NCBI GenBank assembly: GCA_019137255.1
Contig: WPDH01000033.1
Span: 62,001-126,000, forward strand
Source: Corinectria fuckeliana
Taxonomy: Eukaryota > Ascomycota > Sordariomycetes > Hypocreales > Nectriaceae
Direction: 5' to 3'
Length of the DNA: 64,000 nt
Shown here piece after piece: positions 42,558 through 53,694 of the stretch. The notes below the pieces were generated by a model. That model had not been told where the DNA came from. It was given only the letters and a program-made list of their open reading frames with translations, and made no database searches. Within the stretch, counting starts at the first letter, position 1. Every line of letters begins with the position of its first letter. A program made the position numbers and the translations under genes.

Positions 42558-44428
42558 ATGAGTTCTACAAAGATTAATCCAATCCAACCCGTCGATACTC
42601 GAGCTATAAATGCCAGCATTCAGCGTGCAGAGGAGAAGGCCGAGGAGTGCCATATCGAGGCTGCTGTGGAAAAGATTAGCCAGGTCGACATCAACACCTT
42701 GTCCCACGAGGCCTTGACCTGGAGGTCTAGAGCCATCCTTCGCCTCGGTCTTGTTATACTTGTCCAAGGCCTTAGTCTGTCTCCCAACCATGAGATGCGT
42801 TAATGAAGAGAACCTCTAACAACTTTTGTCTACAAAGGTGTTGCTGCATTTGCCATCGATGGAAACATCATCGGCGGCATGGCATCTCTTCCGGCTTTTA
42901 GAGATCATTTCAGTGTGAGCACGAGCGGTTCTCGTATCGCCATCGTTCTCGCAGCTATGTCTATCGGCAACGCCGTGGCCAGCTTGTTCCAGTGGCTGTC
43001 TGATATCATTGGCCGTCGTGGCACTGCCTTCCTTGGAAACTGCATCCTTATTGTCGGTTGCGTTTTGCAGGCTGCCGCTCCAAACCACGCCGCTCTCGTG
43101 GTTGGCCGCTTGATTAGCGGTGCTGGCTGCTCCCTGAGCGCTACTGTAGGGCCTCTATATATGAGTGAGGTCGCTCCATCTGCATATCGTGGCTTGGCTG
43201 TGGGGCTTTACTGTTCGCTCTATAGTATTGGCTCTATCGTCATCGCTGGTGTGCTTCTTGGCGGCTCTTATATGTCCGGTGACTGGAGTTGGCGAATGCC
43301 GATGATCTTCCAGCTGGTGCCACCGGTCATCGTCGTCGCCCTTATATACCCTCTAACGCCAGAATCTCCTCGATACCTAGTCTACAAGGGCAAGATAGAC
43401 AAGGCCAAGGAGATGATTGCTAAGTATCACACCTCGAGCGAACGTCTGGACGACCCTATCGTTACAGCCACTGTGAAGCAAATTCAAGATTCTATCGAGG
43501 AAATTGACACAAAGCCCTGGGACTTCACTACTGTATGGAGCACCAGGAGCGCAAGATACAGACTATTCATTATCTTCGTCTACTCTTTTTACCAGCAGTG
43601 CAACGGAACAGGTAGGAAGCCTAGCTCGCGGTCTGGAGTCCCCGAAATCCTGTTGACTAACCGAGTTGAAGGCATGCTAAACTACTATCTTCCCCGCGTC
43701 CTTGAGCTTGTGGGAATCACGGACACCCAGGAGCAGCTTGCCGTGAACATGGGAATGACGGTGGCCTCCTGGATATCGACAATCTTTGGTGCGACCATCA
43801 TCGATCGCGTCACCCGGCGGTTTCTCCTGCTAGCCACGTTGGTTATATTCATCTTCTTTCTGGCGCTTATGTCCGTGGCCGGTGGTCTTTTTGAGAACAA
43901 CACCAAGCCGACGGCCATGGGCATATGGTACATCGTTCTTATCTACCTTTTCCAGATTTCCAATGGACTCTTCGGTGGGTAGCTGCGAGCAATCCTGGCA
44001 ATTGCATACTAACTGTCTACAGCTGCGGCTCTTCACAACATTTATCCAAACGAGGTTCTATCGCTCACTCAGCGAGCCAAGGGCATGGGAATGTATTCGT
44101 TCTTCCAGAACTGCTTCGGGTTTGCCATGACCTACGGTGTTGGAGAATTATTATCGAGGATCACTTGGAAGGTGAACATTGCATCACAATTTCCCTCCTC
44201 ATATCCTAGACGGCTAACCAGAAACAGGTCTACTTCATATTCATCGGTATAAACATTTTCTGCATGGCCCTGACTTGGAAATTCTTCCCCGAGTTCCGCT
44301 TTCTCTCCCTCGAGGAGATCGACTACATCTTTGAATACCCTGAGATCAATCCTGTTAAGATGTCTAAGAGGCTTCAGAAGACGAGACTCCAGCAGAGGCG
44401 TGAGGAGCGTGAACGACAGGCTCACTAA
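42558..44428 (+). CDS. MFS sugar transporter
   Basis: Five exons (42558-42774, 42838-43611, 43672-43974, 44023-44171, 44228-44428) give 547 residues, the usual length of fungal hexose/disaccharide transporters. Sugar-porter motifs are LSDIIGRRGT after helix 2, RLISGAGCSLSATVGPLYMSEVAP, PLTPESPRYLVYKGKIDKA before the central loop, and FFPEFRFLSLEEIDYIFE after helix 12. It should import a sugar or oligosaccharide by proton symport at the plasma membrane; the substrate cannot be read. The first donor splits a Ser codon (VQGL-S-VAAF), which restores helix 1. It lies 0.4 kb from the alpha-fucosidase gene and, with the beta-galactosidase, forms a likely sugar-use module. Confidence 0.87.
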
Positions 44429-44817
44429 TAAGATGGCATATTCGCGTTCTCTAACTCGCCTGTATAGATCCGGGCGGGCACCATTCTACCATGAGTAATC
44501 GGGACATGCGGGAACTGGATCCAACTCTAGGGGTAGGGGTAGGGGTAGGGAGATACGCGTGTGGTTCTGTCGTGGCTGAATATTGCCCATTGTGAATTAT
44601 GTTTAGTTGTTTTTTAGTCAGTAGCTAAATTGGTCGACGAACCTGACAGCATTCAGCCATAGGCACTCGAGAGTCAACTTAAGTATCAGATTGCATAGTA
44701 TCGCCCAATTGCTTGTGAGGTTAAACTTGATCTCGAAAGGCAAGTAGGGTACTTGGACGACCCATTGTCAGTAAAAGGCAAACCTCCGTCGAATTTAACC
44801 GGAGAAGAATGTTACAG
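44429..44817. other. Convergent intergenic region with a short GGGGTA repeat
   Basis: Shared 3' region of the sugar transporter and alpha-fucosidase genes. It holds the short tandem repeat listed separately and nothing else recognised. Confidence 0.4.
44527..44552 (+). repeat. Short (TAGGGG)n tandem repeat
   Basis: About four units reading TAGGGG. It resembles fungal telomere repeats (TTAGGG) but has a different unit and only about 25 bp, so it is more likely a simple repeat. Confidence 0.6.
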
Positions 44818-47124
44818 CTACGCCGCCTCACTATGAAGTAGGTTCTCTCCCAGACGACTGCCATCAACAACGACCCTTTTCCCGTTTGGAAATATAACAT
44901 GGGCGTCGAAAGCTCGGATTTGTGTGCCCTCCACAACGACAGGATCGACAACGTGGCCATCATTCCACTGCACAGATACCAGCCAGCCTTGCTTCGCTCG
45001 TACTCTATCGAGTCGCCCCCTCTTCCAATTGCCAGGGCACGCCGGCAGCAATCGAATCTCAACCGCCCGGCGACCGTATCTTTCCATCTCAGTCGACTGA
45101 ACCAGACATTCGAGAATTCCAGCACATCCGCCGAAGTTTCCGTCAATCTGGAACGGCGGGTGCGTGTCCAGCATGTTCGGTAAAGTCGAGGTCCCTAAAA
45201 GGAGGTCTATATTCTCCCCACAAGCTTCGCCGTCGAACAGCCTTGCGTAGAAGTTGAGCAGCCAGGCTCGGCTCCAGCCTGTATGGCCACCCCCATTATC
45301 CATACGTCTCTGGAGAACTTTTCCCGCCGCCTCAGCTAGATCCGGGGACGTGACAGGGTTGACAATATCGGCAGGGTGGAGACCGAAGAGGTGGGATATG
45401 TGGCGGTGTCCTGGCTCGTCTTCTTTGTAATCGTTCAGGCCCCATTCTTGTATAAGCCCGGCTTCATTCAGGACCAGAGGGGGGAGCTTTTGCCGTGCAT
45501 CTTGCACTTTGCTCTTCAAGGGATGGTTTGCATGACCCAGTAGGTCCAGGCTCCAGAGAAATTGTGTGAAGGCGACTCGGATGAGAGTCATGTCAATAGC
45601 GGAGCCTTCGCAGAAAATACCCCTTTTCCCTGACTTGGTAATGAAGGTGTTTTCGGGCGAAAGCGAAGGGCTCGTGAGGAGATATCGGCCGCATGCCGAG
45701 AGGACGAGGAAGTCTAGCAGAAACTCGACAGCGCCTTCGTGGATGCTGAAAATGCGCTGGTGGAGAGCCTCGTCGTACTGGTAGCGCAGAGTCTCCATCA
45801 TGTCGACGGACAGCCAGAGCCCTCCTAGAGGCCAGAGGGTCGCGGGCATCCAACGGTCTTGCGGGTTCGTATCGGCCCAAATATCCGTGTTATGATGGGC
45901 GCACCAACCTCGGCACCCATACATGCGTTGGGCCGTCTCGCGGCCACGGACAGCCATGCGTTCTAGCAGGTCAACGACAGGGCGCGCGCAGTCGTCCACG
46001 AGACTGCACGGTGCTGCAGGCCAGTAGTTCATCTGGAGGTTGATGTTGATTGTGTACTTGGAGCCCCAAGGCGGAGCGAACTTTGTATTCCAGATCCCCT
46101 GGAGCGTTGCTGGCAAAGCCTTGTGCGAGTTGCGGCTGCACGAGATCAGGAGATAGCGTCCGTAGTTGTGATACATGGCCACCAGCCCTGGATCTCGCCC
46201 TGTCCTAAGACGCTTGTCTGTCGGGATGTGGGACGCATCCGGCCACATCCGGAGACTCATGCGCTCGAAGAGACTGGAGTAGTCGGCTCGATGCCGCTTG
46301 ACCAGCTGGCCCCATGGCTGAGCCAGCGCCTTGGCAACGTTGGTCATAGCAATGAGCTCGGCATCAGCGTGGCGATACGTTGTCTGAGCTCCTATTGCTA
46401 TCTTACAGGAGGAAGATGTCACCATAAGGCAGTTGCCGATGGCTTCGATTTTCCCTCCGTCATCGCAAGCCACCCCGAGCACGAGGCAGAGTCGATTGCT
46501 GTTCGCACCGCCGGGAGTGGCATGGATGACAATACGGGAGCCCTCTGCTCTCATGTCGTCCAGGTATACGTTCGTCTCGGTCTCGATGTCGCTGACACGG
46601 TCCAGCCGGACAACAAACCGGGTGGGCTCCGAAGACGTAAGCCGCACTAGCAGAGCGTCGTCTGGAAAGCTAGCAATAACTTCACGGCGGTACGAGACGC
46701 CCCGACACTTGTACCGCACGACGACTTGTGACATAGCGAGGTCCAGGTGTCGACTGTACTCGTTGACGTCCTTGTCCTGATGACCAAATTCAAGGGTACA
46801 TATGCCCAGTGGTTCGTAGTGCCGCATACTCGCGGGCGAGGCGAAGAATGCCTCGCGAACCAGGGCCTCGGCTTCGCCATGTTGCTCGTCTCGGATGAGC
46901 TGTCGAAGCTTGGGAAGATTGCGATAGGCGTCCCTCGGGGTTCTGTCGCATGGTCCGCCGTACCAGACCGAGTCCTCGTTGAGCTGCAAAAGCTCTGTGT
47001 CGGTTCGCCCGTACACCACGGCGCCCAGTCGGCCGTTGCCAACCGGTAGGCTTTCCGACCACTGTGAGGCGGGGCTAGTGTAGTGAAGGTGCAAGTGCTG
47101 GTTGTGGTCTTGTTGCTGAGCCAT
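44818..47124 (-). CDS. Alpha-L-fucosidase, glycoside hydrolase family 95
   Basis: A single intronless frame of 768 residues from the ATG at 47124. Family features in order: PVGNGRLGAVVYGRTDTELL and LNEDSVWYGGPCDR in the N-terminal beta domain; GIWNTKFAPPWGSKYTININ and LQMNYWPAAPC in the (alpha/alpha)6 barrel; WCAHHNTDIWADTNPQD; GLNDYKEDEPGHRHISHLFG; and FQIDGNFGGCAGILECL near the C-terminus, which includes expected active-site Asn and Asp residues. GH95 enzymes release terminal alpha-1,2-linked L-fucose from galactosides, as in xyloglucan side chains. No signal peptide is seen, so it may act inside the cell on imported oligosaccharides. It shares a 257-bp divergent promoter with the GH2 beta-galactosidase. 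The lack of introns contrasts with most neighbours. Confidence 0.9.
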   Translation of the reverse strand: MAQQQDHNQHLHLHYTSPASQWSESLPVGNGRLGAVVYGRTDTELLQLNEDSVWYGGPCDRTPRDAYRNLPKLRQLIRDEQHGEAEALVREAFFASPASMRHYEPLGICTLEFGHQDKDVNEYSRHLDLAMSQVVVRYKCRGVSYRREVIASFPDDALLVRLTSSEPTRFVVRLDRVSDIETETNVYLDDMRAEGSRIVIHATPGGANSNRLCLVLGVACDDGGKIEAIGNCLMVTSSSCKIAIGAQTTYRHADAELIAMTNVAKALAQPWGQLVKRHRADYSSLFERMSLRMWPDASHIPTDKRLRTGRDPGLVAMYHNYGRYLLISCSRNSHKALPATLQGIWNTKFAPPWGSKYTININLQMNYWPAAPCSLVDDCARPVVDLLERMAVRGRETAQRMYGCRGWCAHHNTDIWADTNPQDRWMPATLWPLGGLWLSVDMMETLRYQYDEALHQRIFSIHEGAVEFLLDFLVLSACGRYLLTSPSLSPENTFITKSGKRGIFCEGSAIDMTLIRVAFTQFLWSLDLLGHANHPLKSKVQDARQKLPPLVLNEAGLIQEWGLNDYKEDEPGHRHISHLFGLHPADIVNPVTSPDLAEAAGKVLQRRMDNGGGHTGWSRAWLLNFYARLFDGEACGENIDLLLGTSTLPNMLDTHPPFQIDGNFGGCAGILECLVQSTEMERYGRRAVEIRLLPACPGNWKRGRLDRVRAKQGWLVSVQWNDGHVVDPVVVEGTQIRAFDAHVIFPNGKRVVVDGSRLGENLLHSEAA

Positions 47125-47381
47125 AGTCTCGAGAGAAGGACGTCTTGTCTTCAGAGAGCACAGGTGCACAGATATTTGAGCTCTTAATTGGGCTCGTGGT
47201 CACCGACTTTCCAGCCAACGAGTCGAGATACGGTGGCAAACGCGGGGACGCTCCGCGAATTCACCCGCCTCCGAAATGCCGGAGTACGTACTCCGTCATA
47301 TTACGAGTCCTATAAGTTGGGCATCAGCATTTGCTTAGGCAGGGCTCCCAACCCACCAAAACCATCTCCCGATCACCCATC
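47125..47381. promoter_or_regulatory. Bidirectional promoter of GH95 and GH2 genes
   Basis: Only 257 bp separate the two divergent ATGs, so both genes must share this region. It includes CGAGTCGAGATACGG and CTCCGCGAATTCACCCGCCTC; no known regulator site is assigned. Confidence 0.5.
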
Positions 47382-50300
47382 ATGTCTTTCCCCAAGTCTC
47401 AGCCGGACTGGAACAACCTTCAAGTCCTCCACCGAAACACTCTTCCTCCGAGGGCACATTTCTTCTCCTACTCCAGCGAAGAGAAGGCGCTGTCCTTTGA
47501 CCGCGATCAGAGCCAGCTCCAATTCCTCAATGGCTCCTGGAAATTCCGGCACGATGCGTCTCCCCTCGAGTTCCCTGGGTGGGACAACGTGAACCCCAGA
47601 GCCTGGGCTGACATCAAGGTCCCCGGCATGTGGCAGCTTCAGGGGTACGGCCACCCTCTCTACAGCAACGTCAACTATCCCTTTCCCGTTGATCCGCCCA
47701 ACGTGCCCTATCTCAACCAAACAGGCTCCTACTGGCGGCAATTTACTACTTCAGATGCGTGGGCTGGCGAACAAGTCAGGCTTCGTTTCGAGGGCGTCGA
47801 CAGCGCGTTCCATGTTTGGGTCAACGGTGTCGAGGTTGGCTACAGCCAAGGGAGTCGCAATCCCAGCGAGTTTGACATTACCTCATTGCTTGTGCCCTCA
47901 GGGTCTGCCAACACTATTGCCGTTCGTGTTTACGAGCTTTGCGACGGGTCGTACATCGAGCGCCAGGATCAGTGGCTGCTGTCCGGTATCTTCAGGGATG
48001 TCTACCTCGTATCCTTTCCCAAACAGGCCATTACCGATTACAGCGCCATCCCAGATGTCGACCCTAGTTTCAAAAAGGCCACCCTACGCACGACTGTCAC
48101 GATGCAAGGTGATGCTACTACGGGACCTGTCGTCATCAAGCTCTACAGCCCAGATGGTGTCTTGATCCAGGAAGCTCGCTTCAAATCATCCGAGACAAGC
48201 GCCATCGCCGTCGAGGGCGAAGCTCTCCAGCTTTGGTCTGCCGAGAAGCCAGCTCTATACACCCTGCTCCTGTCTTTCGGCGGTCGCTGCGTCAGCCAGC
48301 GCGTAGGCTTCCGGCGCATGGAGCATAAAGCCTCCAACTTCCTCGTCAACGGCAAACCTGTCATTCTGTACGGCGTCAACCGCCATGAGCACCATCCTTT
48401 GCATGGTAGGGCGGTGCCATACGAGAGCATGCGCGCAGACATCGTACTCATGAAAAAGAGTAACATCAATGCTCTTCGTTGCTCTCATCAGCCCAATGAC
48501 CCCCGCCTCTATGAAATCTGCGATGAACTGGGCATGTACGTCATGGCGGAAGCCGATCTTGAGGCGCACGGTTTCGACCCCGTTGAAAGGACGGCTATTG
48601 AAGACGCCCACCTAATGAGTGGAATGAGGGTCCAAGAGATATCTTACGCCCGCGCGGCTAGATGGACATCGGATAATCCAGAGTGGCATGAAGCTTACAT
48701 CGACCGGGCCATCCAGCTTGTCGCACGATTCAAAAATCACGCCTCGGTGATATTTTGGTCTCTCGGCAATGAAGCGTTTTACGGACAGAATCATGCTGCC
48801 ATGTATCACTGGATAAAAGATGCGGATCCTAGTCGGCTTGTTCACTACGAGGGTGACCGTGAGGCGATTACCACCGACATCTACAGCATTATGTACGCTT
48901 CTATTGACGACTTGAAGAACCACATTGCCAAAAAACAGGACCGGCCTCTGATTCAGTGCGAATACGGTCACGCAATGGGCAACGGCCCCGGTGGACTAAC
49001 AGATTACATAGATCTCTATCGAGCCGAGAAGCTCTTGCAGGGCGGCTTCATCTGGGAGTGGTGTAACCACGGACTCCTCAAGAAGGAGGGAAGTGTGTCG
49101 TACTATGCGTATGGCGGCGACTTCGGGGACTATCCTAACGATGCCGATTTCGTCATGGACGGCCTGACGTGGTCTGACCACTCGGGGAACCCAGGACTGG
49201 CCGAATATAAAAAAGTCATTGAGCCGGTCACGGTGCGTCGTGACGATGGACGTCTGTATGTCCAGAACCACTACGACTTTATCGACCTCAGTCATCTCGC
49301 TGCCTCTTGGTATCTTGTCCGGGAGTCGGGCAATACGGATCCTGTCGACCTCTCCCTTCCGCACATCGAAGCCGGACACGAAGCCCTTATTGACCTTCCC
49401 TTGGACGACTTCCAGGGTGCCGATGACACATGGTTCACTGTCACTTTCAGTCTGAAGGGCGACACTGCCTGGGCCACTAAGGGGCACGAAGTAGCGTGGG
49501 CCCAGATTCCTCTATTCAAGGATCACAAACTACCCTTCCGCCAGCTGGCGCTCGATGCAGCTGAATCCCCGTCCATCCACGAGCTTTCCGGTCGCCTCTT
49601 CATCACCTGGCCAAGCTTCAAGGCCACCTTTACCTTTGACATGGTCCGCGGCAACTTGGAATGGGCCAATGAAGCAAGCAAGATCGTATCCAAAGGCCCC
49701 GAGCTTGGCTTGCACCGCGCCTTGACTCAGAACGATGTTGGATTTGGTGGCGACGGCACGGAGTGGGCCAAGTTCCGCCTCTCAGACGCCAAGATGCATT
49801 TACGAGGCGTTACCTGGAAGGTCAAAGATAATACGACTGTTGTCGTAGAGGCAACTGTTCGAGTTGCGCCTCCCGTTCTCGAATGGGCATGTGACGCAAA
49901 AATGACTTACACGATTACTACCGACAGCGTGGCCATTCACACCAAGGGTAGCTTCTCTGGGAACCATCCCAAGCATATTGCTCGATTGGGTCTTACCTTG
50001 TCCCTGCCGAAGCACTACAACAGCGCCACCTGGTTTGGCAGAGGGCCTGGAGAGTCATACAGGGACAAGAAGCAGGCAGCCCGATTCGGACAGTGGGAAG
50101 CGTCCCTAAAGGAGCTACAGACAAACTACGAGCTTCCTCAGGAGAACGGGAACCGCGCCGATGTACGCTGGGTGAGGGTCAGGTCGCAGGAGGAAGGGAC
50201 GACGCTCGAGGCGCGTATGGAAACACCATTCAACTTCTCGCTGAGGAATCACGCTACTGCAGATCTGGAGCAGGCCAAGCATCCGCATGAGCTCGTTGAG

Positions 50301-50435
50301 CTTGAAGAGACGGTGTTGAACCTAGACTACGCTCAGCATGGTTTGGGCTCTGGAAGTTGTGGACCTGGTCCCTTTGAGAACGATCGCTTGGCTGCCGGGC
50401 CGTTTGAATTTACCACTGTGCTTCAATCAATCTAA
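47382..50435 (+). CDS. Beta-galactosidase, glycoside hydrolase family 2 (LacZ-like)
   Basis: A single intronless frame of 1017 residues from the ATG at 47382. The jelly-roll domain (PGMWQLQGYGHPLYSNVNYP; GSYWRQFTT) is followed by the immunoglobulin-like and TIM-barrel domains. KPVILYGVNRHEHHPLHGR precedes the acid/base Glu in FWSLGNEAFYGQNHA; the nucleophile Glu is in IQCEYGHAMGNGPGG. The C-terminal small-chain-type domain includes WFGRGPGESYRDKK and ends with LGSGSCGPGP, as in LacZ. Length equals that of bacterial LacZ and fungal LAC4-type enzymes. No signal peptide is present, so it is intracellular. With the divergent alpha-fucosidase it could strip fucose then galactose from xyloglucan-type side chains; lactose or other galactosides are alternatives. 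The neighbouring transporter may bring in the substrate. Confidence 0.92.
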   Translation: MSFPKSQPDWNNLQVLHRNTLPPRAHFFSYSSEEKALSFDRDQSQLQFLNGSWKFRHDASPLEFPGWDNVNPRAWADIKVPGMWQLQGYGHPLYSNVNYPFPVDPPNVPYLNQTGSYWRQFTTSDAWAGEQVRLRFEGVDSAFHVWVNGVEVGYSQGSRNPSEFDITSLLVPSGSANTIAVRVYELCDGSYIERQDQWLLSGIFRDVYLVSFPKQAITDYSAIPDVDPSFKKATLRTTVTMQGDATTGPVVIKLYSPDGVLIQEARFKSSETSAIAVEGEALQLWSAEKPALYTLLLSFGGRCVSQRVGFRRMEHKASNFLVNGKPVILYGVNRHEHHPLHGRAVPYESMRADIVLMKKSNINALRCSHQPNDPRLYEICDELGMYVMAEADLEAHGFDPVERTAIEDAHLMSGMRVQEISYARAARWTSDNPEWHEAYIDRAIQLVARFKNHASVIFWSLGNEAFYGQNHAAMYHWIKDADPSRLVHYEGDREAITTDIYSIMYASIDDLKNHIAKKQDRPLIQCEYGHAMGNGPGGLTDYIDLYRAEKLLQGGFIWEWCNHGLLKKEGSVSYYAYGGDFGDYPNDADFVMDGLTWSDHSGNPGLAEYKKVIEPVTVRRDDGRLYVQNHYDFIDLSHLAASWYLVRESGNTDPVDLSLPHIEAGHEALIDLPLDDFQGADDTWFTVTFSLKGDTAWATKGHEVAWAQIPLFKDHKLPFRQLALDAAESPSIHELSGRLFITWPSFKATFTFDMVRGNLEWANEASKIVSKGPELGLHRALTQNDVGFGGDGTEWAKFRLSDAKMHLRGVTWKVKDNTTVVVEATVRVAPPVLEWACDAKMTYTITTDSVAIHTKGSFSGNHPKHIARLGLTLSLPKHYNSATWFGRGPGESYRDKKQAARFGQWEASLKELQTNYELPQENGNRADVRWVRVRSQEEGTTLEARMETPFNFSLRNHATADLEQAKHPHELVELEETVLNLDYAQHGLGSGSCGPGPFENDRLAAGPFEFTTVLQSI

Positions 50436-50879
50436 TTACGTGGCAGTAGCAGCTAAAGGAAAAGCCACATCTTGCATCGTGGATCTAGCAATGAAGCGTT
50501 TTCTTTGAATTGTTTTCTAGAAGCTTGTAGAGGCCCGAGTACATGTCCAAGTACAACACTGGCCACGGCGTCTCTTATCCATCTACATAGCAGTCTCAGA
50601 AGAGGCACGATTCATCCAATCGTAGAAGCCTCTCTGTGGTGTCTGAGTAGCGCGAGGAGATGGAAGGCTTCCTGGACAAAGGCGTATCGTAATTACACTT
50701 TGGCGCAGAGTGGTGGCGGTGATAACATCGGGGTCGGCGAGGTATCTATATCGCCTGCCAATGACATAAATGCAGATCCGAGATGAGAATACTACTACTT
50801 TGTCACTTAGTTTCATAAAATAAACATTTCTAAACAATGGATGGAGACTAATGTGAGTAGTGTAGACGTTACCACCTAC
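50436..50879. other. Intergenic; no gene recognised
   Basis: 3' flank of the beta-galactosidase gene; a minus-strand frame crossing it has no protein-like features. Confidence 0.4.
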
Positions 50880-51570
50880 GTAAAAAATTGCTTCTTCTTG
50901 CTTTTCTTTGCCTACAACAAATCCCACCAGCCTAAAACAGTGTGACCGGCCAGATTGTGCCCGCCAAGAGAGTCACAGAACCCCTTAGCCTTTGTCGCTC
51001 ACAGAGCCTTCTTGCCCTACTCTACGACATATAAGAGGTTAGATCCCATATCTCGGGACTTCCCAGCGCAGATGCCACGATTATACTCGGCAATACTGTC
51101 CCACACCTGTCAACTAGGACTGCCAAGCACCTCAAATACTTGGTATCGTTATTCAATTGTCTCGTTGAGATTGTGCTTGGCCATGTTCTCACACTTCTAG
51201 TCGTAGTTGCCTAGGATGCCAGCGCATAGATCATCGCAGTAGGCGTTTAAGGCGTAGTTGAACAAGCTGGCGTCCTCGAGCTAGGTTGCGAAACTGAGCA
51301 ACGCCTTGAGGGATTCCATGCCATAATTGGCGTGCTATCTCGAGCAATGATGTCCTTGGGACCATATGGCTCGCATACACTGGTGTATAAGCTGAAAAGC
51401 TTTATGGGCCTCAAACCTTCTATCTTTTGCAGAAAACGAGACAGATTCCACATACGACTCTTTAATCACCTGTTACTTTGACCGGATAGTACTCGCACGA
51501 AGACCTCGCAGGGCCCCAGAATGTCGATAGGCTCGTCCAAGTACGTCCAAAAAGGTGGTAAGTGGTATAG
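50880..51570 (-). pseudogene. Unidentified protein relic with RIP-type stops
   Basis: One minus-strand frame from about 51460 to 50900 reads continuous protein-like sequence, for example RFEAHKAFQLIHQCMRAIWS, LEDASLFNYALNAYC and VWDSIAEYNRGICAG, broken by eight stops. Context makes each a likely former CAA, CAG, CGA or TGG (for example NYD-stop-KCEN, VVE-stop-GKKAL-stop-ATK). A further exon-like stretch (DEPIDILGPCEVFVRVLSG) lies just upstream. I do not recognise the family. The pattern shows a once-real protein lost by C-to-T and G-to-A change. Confidence 0.6.
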
Positions 51571-51883
51571 TGAGGCAAAAAGAAAAACGGTTTGGCGTTG
51601 ATGCTGGGAAAGCGAGCTCTTGAAGCTAATAACTTATCTTCAGGAAATTGTGTAATAGGTAGAATATTGTCGTGTACTTAAGTATATTGATGAAAATGGG
51701 CATGTATCATTTGAAAAACCCGTAGTCAGAAGATCATTAATCGTATCTTTAAATGTGATGTTAGTTGCAGCATTTAATCTCTAACTGCAGCTGCATCTAG
51801 ACCTAACGCTCTCACTCAGTCTCCGCCTCTTGCATTTCTCCCCCAACCCAAGCCCGGCCTCAGCCTACTTAACCGATACTAGT

Positions 51884-53694
51884 CTAGAATACATATCTGA
51901 AACCTGGACGTTTAAGCCCCTGCTCAGGTCTTTTAGCTGCCTTTCCACTTTCTTCTCCCGCCTCCACTGCCTGACTCTCAGCCTGCTCGAGTTTCTTATT
52001 TTCCCGCTTGTGGACGTAGCGTAGCAACAATGCAAGAAGCGCAACAACCACGCATACTACAGCGTTAGCACTGCCTCCAGGTTTGTACTGAGGGCCATCA
52101 CTACTTGGGTACATGTATGCTCCGTATATAGTTGCTGTGTTGCCAATCATGTTGGAAATGGCGATTGCGGCCGAGCGTTTCATGAGTGGACGAGGAAATG
52201 AGTTTGCTACCCATGACACAATGATTTGGTCTGGCGGGGGATTAGTGTTAAAGCCAGCTATGCACATAAAAATGAGACACGCCATCGAGTGCATTGACTT
52301 ACAGGAAGATATAGCACCCATCGGCATGAGAAACATAGCGAAGAAGCGTACTCCAATGACTGTAGTTCCAGCTGCAATGGCATTTCCAACTGCTGCCACA
52401 AGTATGAGGCAGATGATATGCAGTGATCTGTCGTTTGCTCTAGCTGAGCTCAAGGTAGCGCAGATTGAGACGAGGAAAGTTGCAAACTATCGCCAAGTCC
52501 CGTGCTGTCAGTAAACACACTCCCAGCAGAGAATAGCTTGGTGTTAGCTGGAATAGTTACGCACCCAAGCTGGAGCTGTAAGCCACAGCGTATGGATTTT
52601 ACCGTACCCAAGGGTGCCCACAATTGTCGGGAAGAAGTACTGGAACGACTGGGAAACCAAGCTCACGTGCTGCATGAGAATGAAGGCGTAGAGGCGGTAG
52701 TCACGGACTGCCAACTTGACGCCATCCCAGACAGTCTGCTCCCCATAGCTGTCGACTTCATTAATGTCCCGAGCCAGTCTCCAAGCGGCAAACGCACGCT
52801 CATCTTGAGACAGCCATTTCGTAGTGTGAGGATAGTTGGGGAGGATGAATGCAGCAATAATGGAGAAGGCAATTGCAACCACGCCTTCCTATCAGATAGT
52901 TCTCTTGTTAGCCGTATCATGCCTTCTGTTGAGACACGAGCTTCTTAGTTGCCGTGAGGAAAACTTACGATGATGAACAGCCACCTCCATCCACTGATGC
53001 CCCGAGCCCCCTCAAGCCCCCCCAGAATTGCTGCACCCAGCAACCCTCCAAACATGTTTGCCAGTGCGTTCCCTGCATAGAGCCAGGCAACTCTGCGGGT
53101 AAGCTCGGCGCGTGTGTACCACGAACTCATGAGGAAGACCGCCCCGGGGAAGAACGGAGCCTCCACGAAGCCAAGGAAGAAACGGACGACAACGAGGTGC
53201 GTAAAGGTGTTTGCAGCGGCATTGCAGGTCGAAACAACCCCCCACAAGCAACACGAGGCGCTTAGATATAGAGACGGCCGAAGACGAGTCAACACCAGAT
53301 TCGACGGGAGCTGCATGAGGAGATAGCCGACGAAGAAGATGGATGTGGCTAAGTTGAAGTCGGTACCTGACATGCCGAGGTCTCCTTCCAGACTTCCCTG
53401 GCGAGCTTGAGAGAGGTTGGATCGATCGAGGAAGTTGAGGAGGTACATGAAGACAAGGGAGGGCATGAGGCGTAGATCAACCTTTCTGAGCAATTTCTTG
53501 TCGAACGCCGTTTGCCATTCTGGTGTCTGGCTGTCGAAGCGTTCTGCCCAGATGCTGGTGCTTGCTTGGTGGTCTATCGGAGAGACTACAGTAACGGGAT
53601 CAATACCGACGACCTCTTCGAGCTCGATAGACGCTTTGCTGGTATCCATGGCTTGTTCGATGGTGGTGTTTGAGGATAAAGAAAGTTTGAGCAT
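51884..53694 (-). CDS. MFS transporter, anion:cation symporter (allantoate permease-like) family
   Basis: Four exons (53694-52969, 52888-52565, 52486-52303, 52230-51884) give 526 residues; the ATG at 53649 would give 511. Family features: KKLLRKVDLRLMPSLVFMYL leading into helix 1, NFLDRSNLSQAR, FVGYLLMQLPSNLVLTRLRP, RFFLGFVEAPFFPGAVFLMS, WRWLFIIEG at the first splice, and NMIGNTATIYGAYMYPSSDG before a charged tail. Members import organic anions such as allantoate, nicotinate, pantothenate or other vitamins and carboxylates across the plasma membrane; the substrate is not predictable here. It is not clearly linked to a neighbouring pathway, although its carboxylate specificity could suit metabolites of the wider window. 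Confidence 0.87.

Noticed and set aside
44527..44552. Interstitial telomere repeat
   Set aside because: The unit is TAGGGG, not the common fungal TTAGGG, and is only about four units long.
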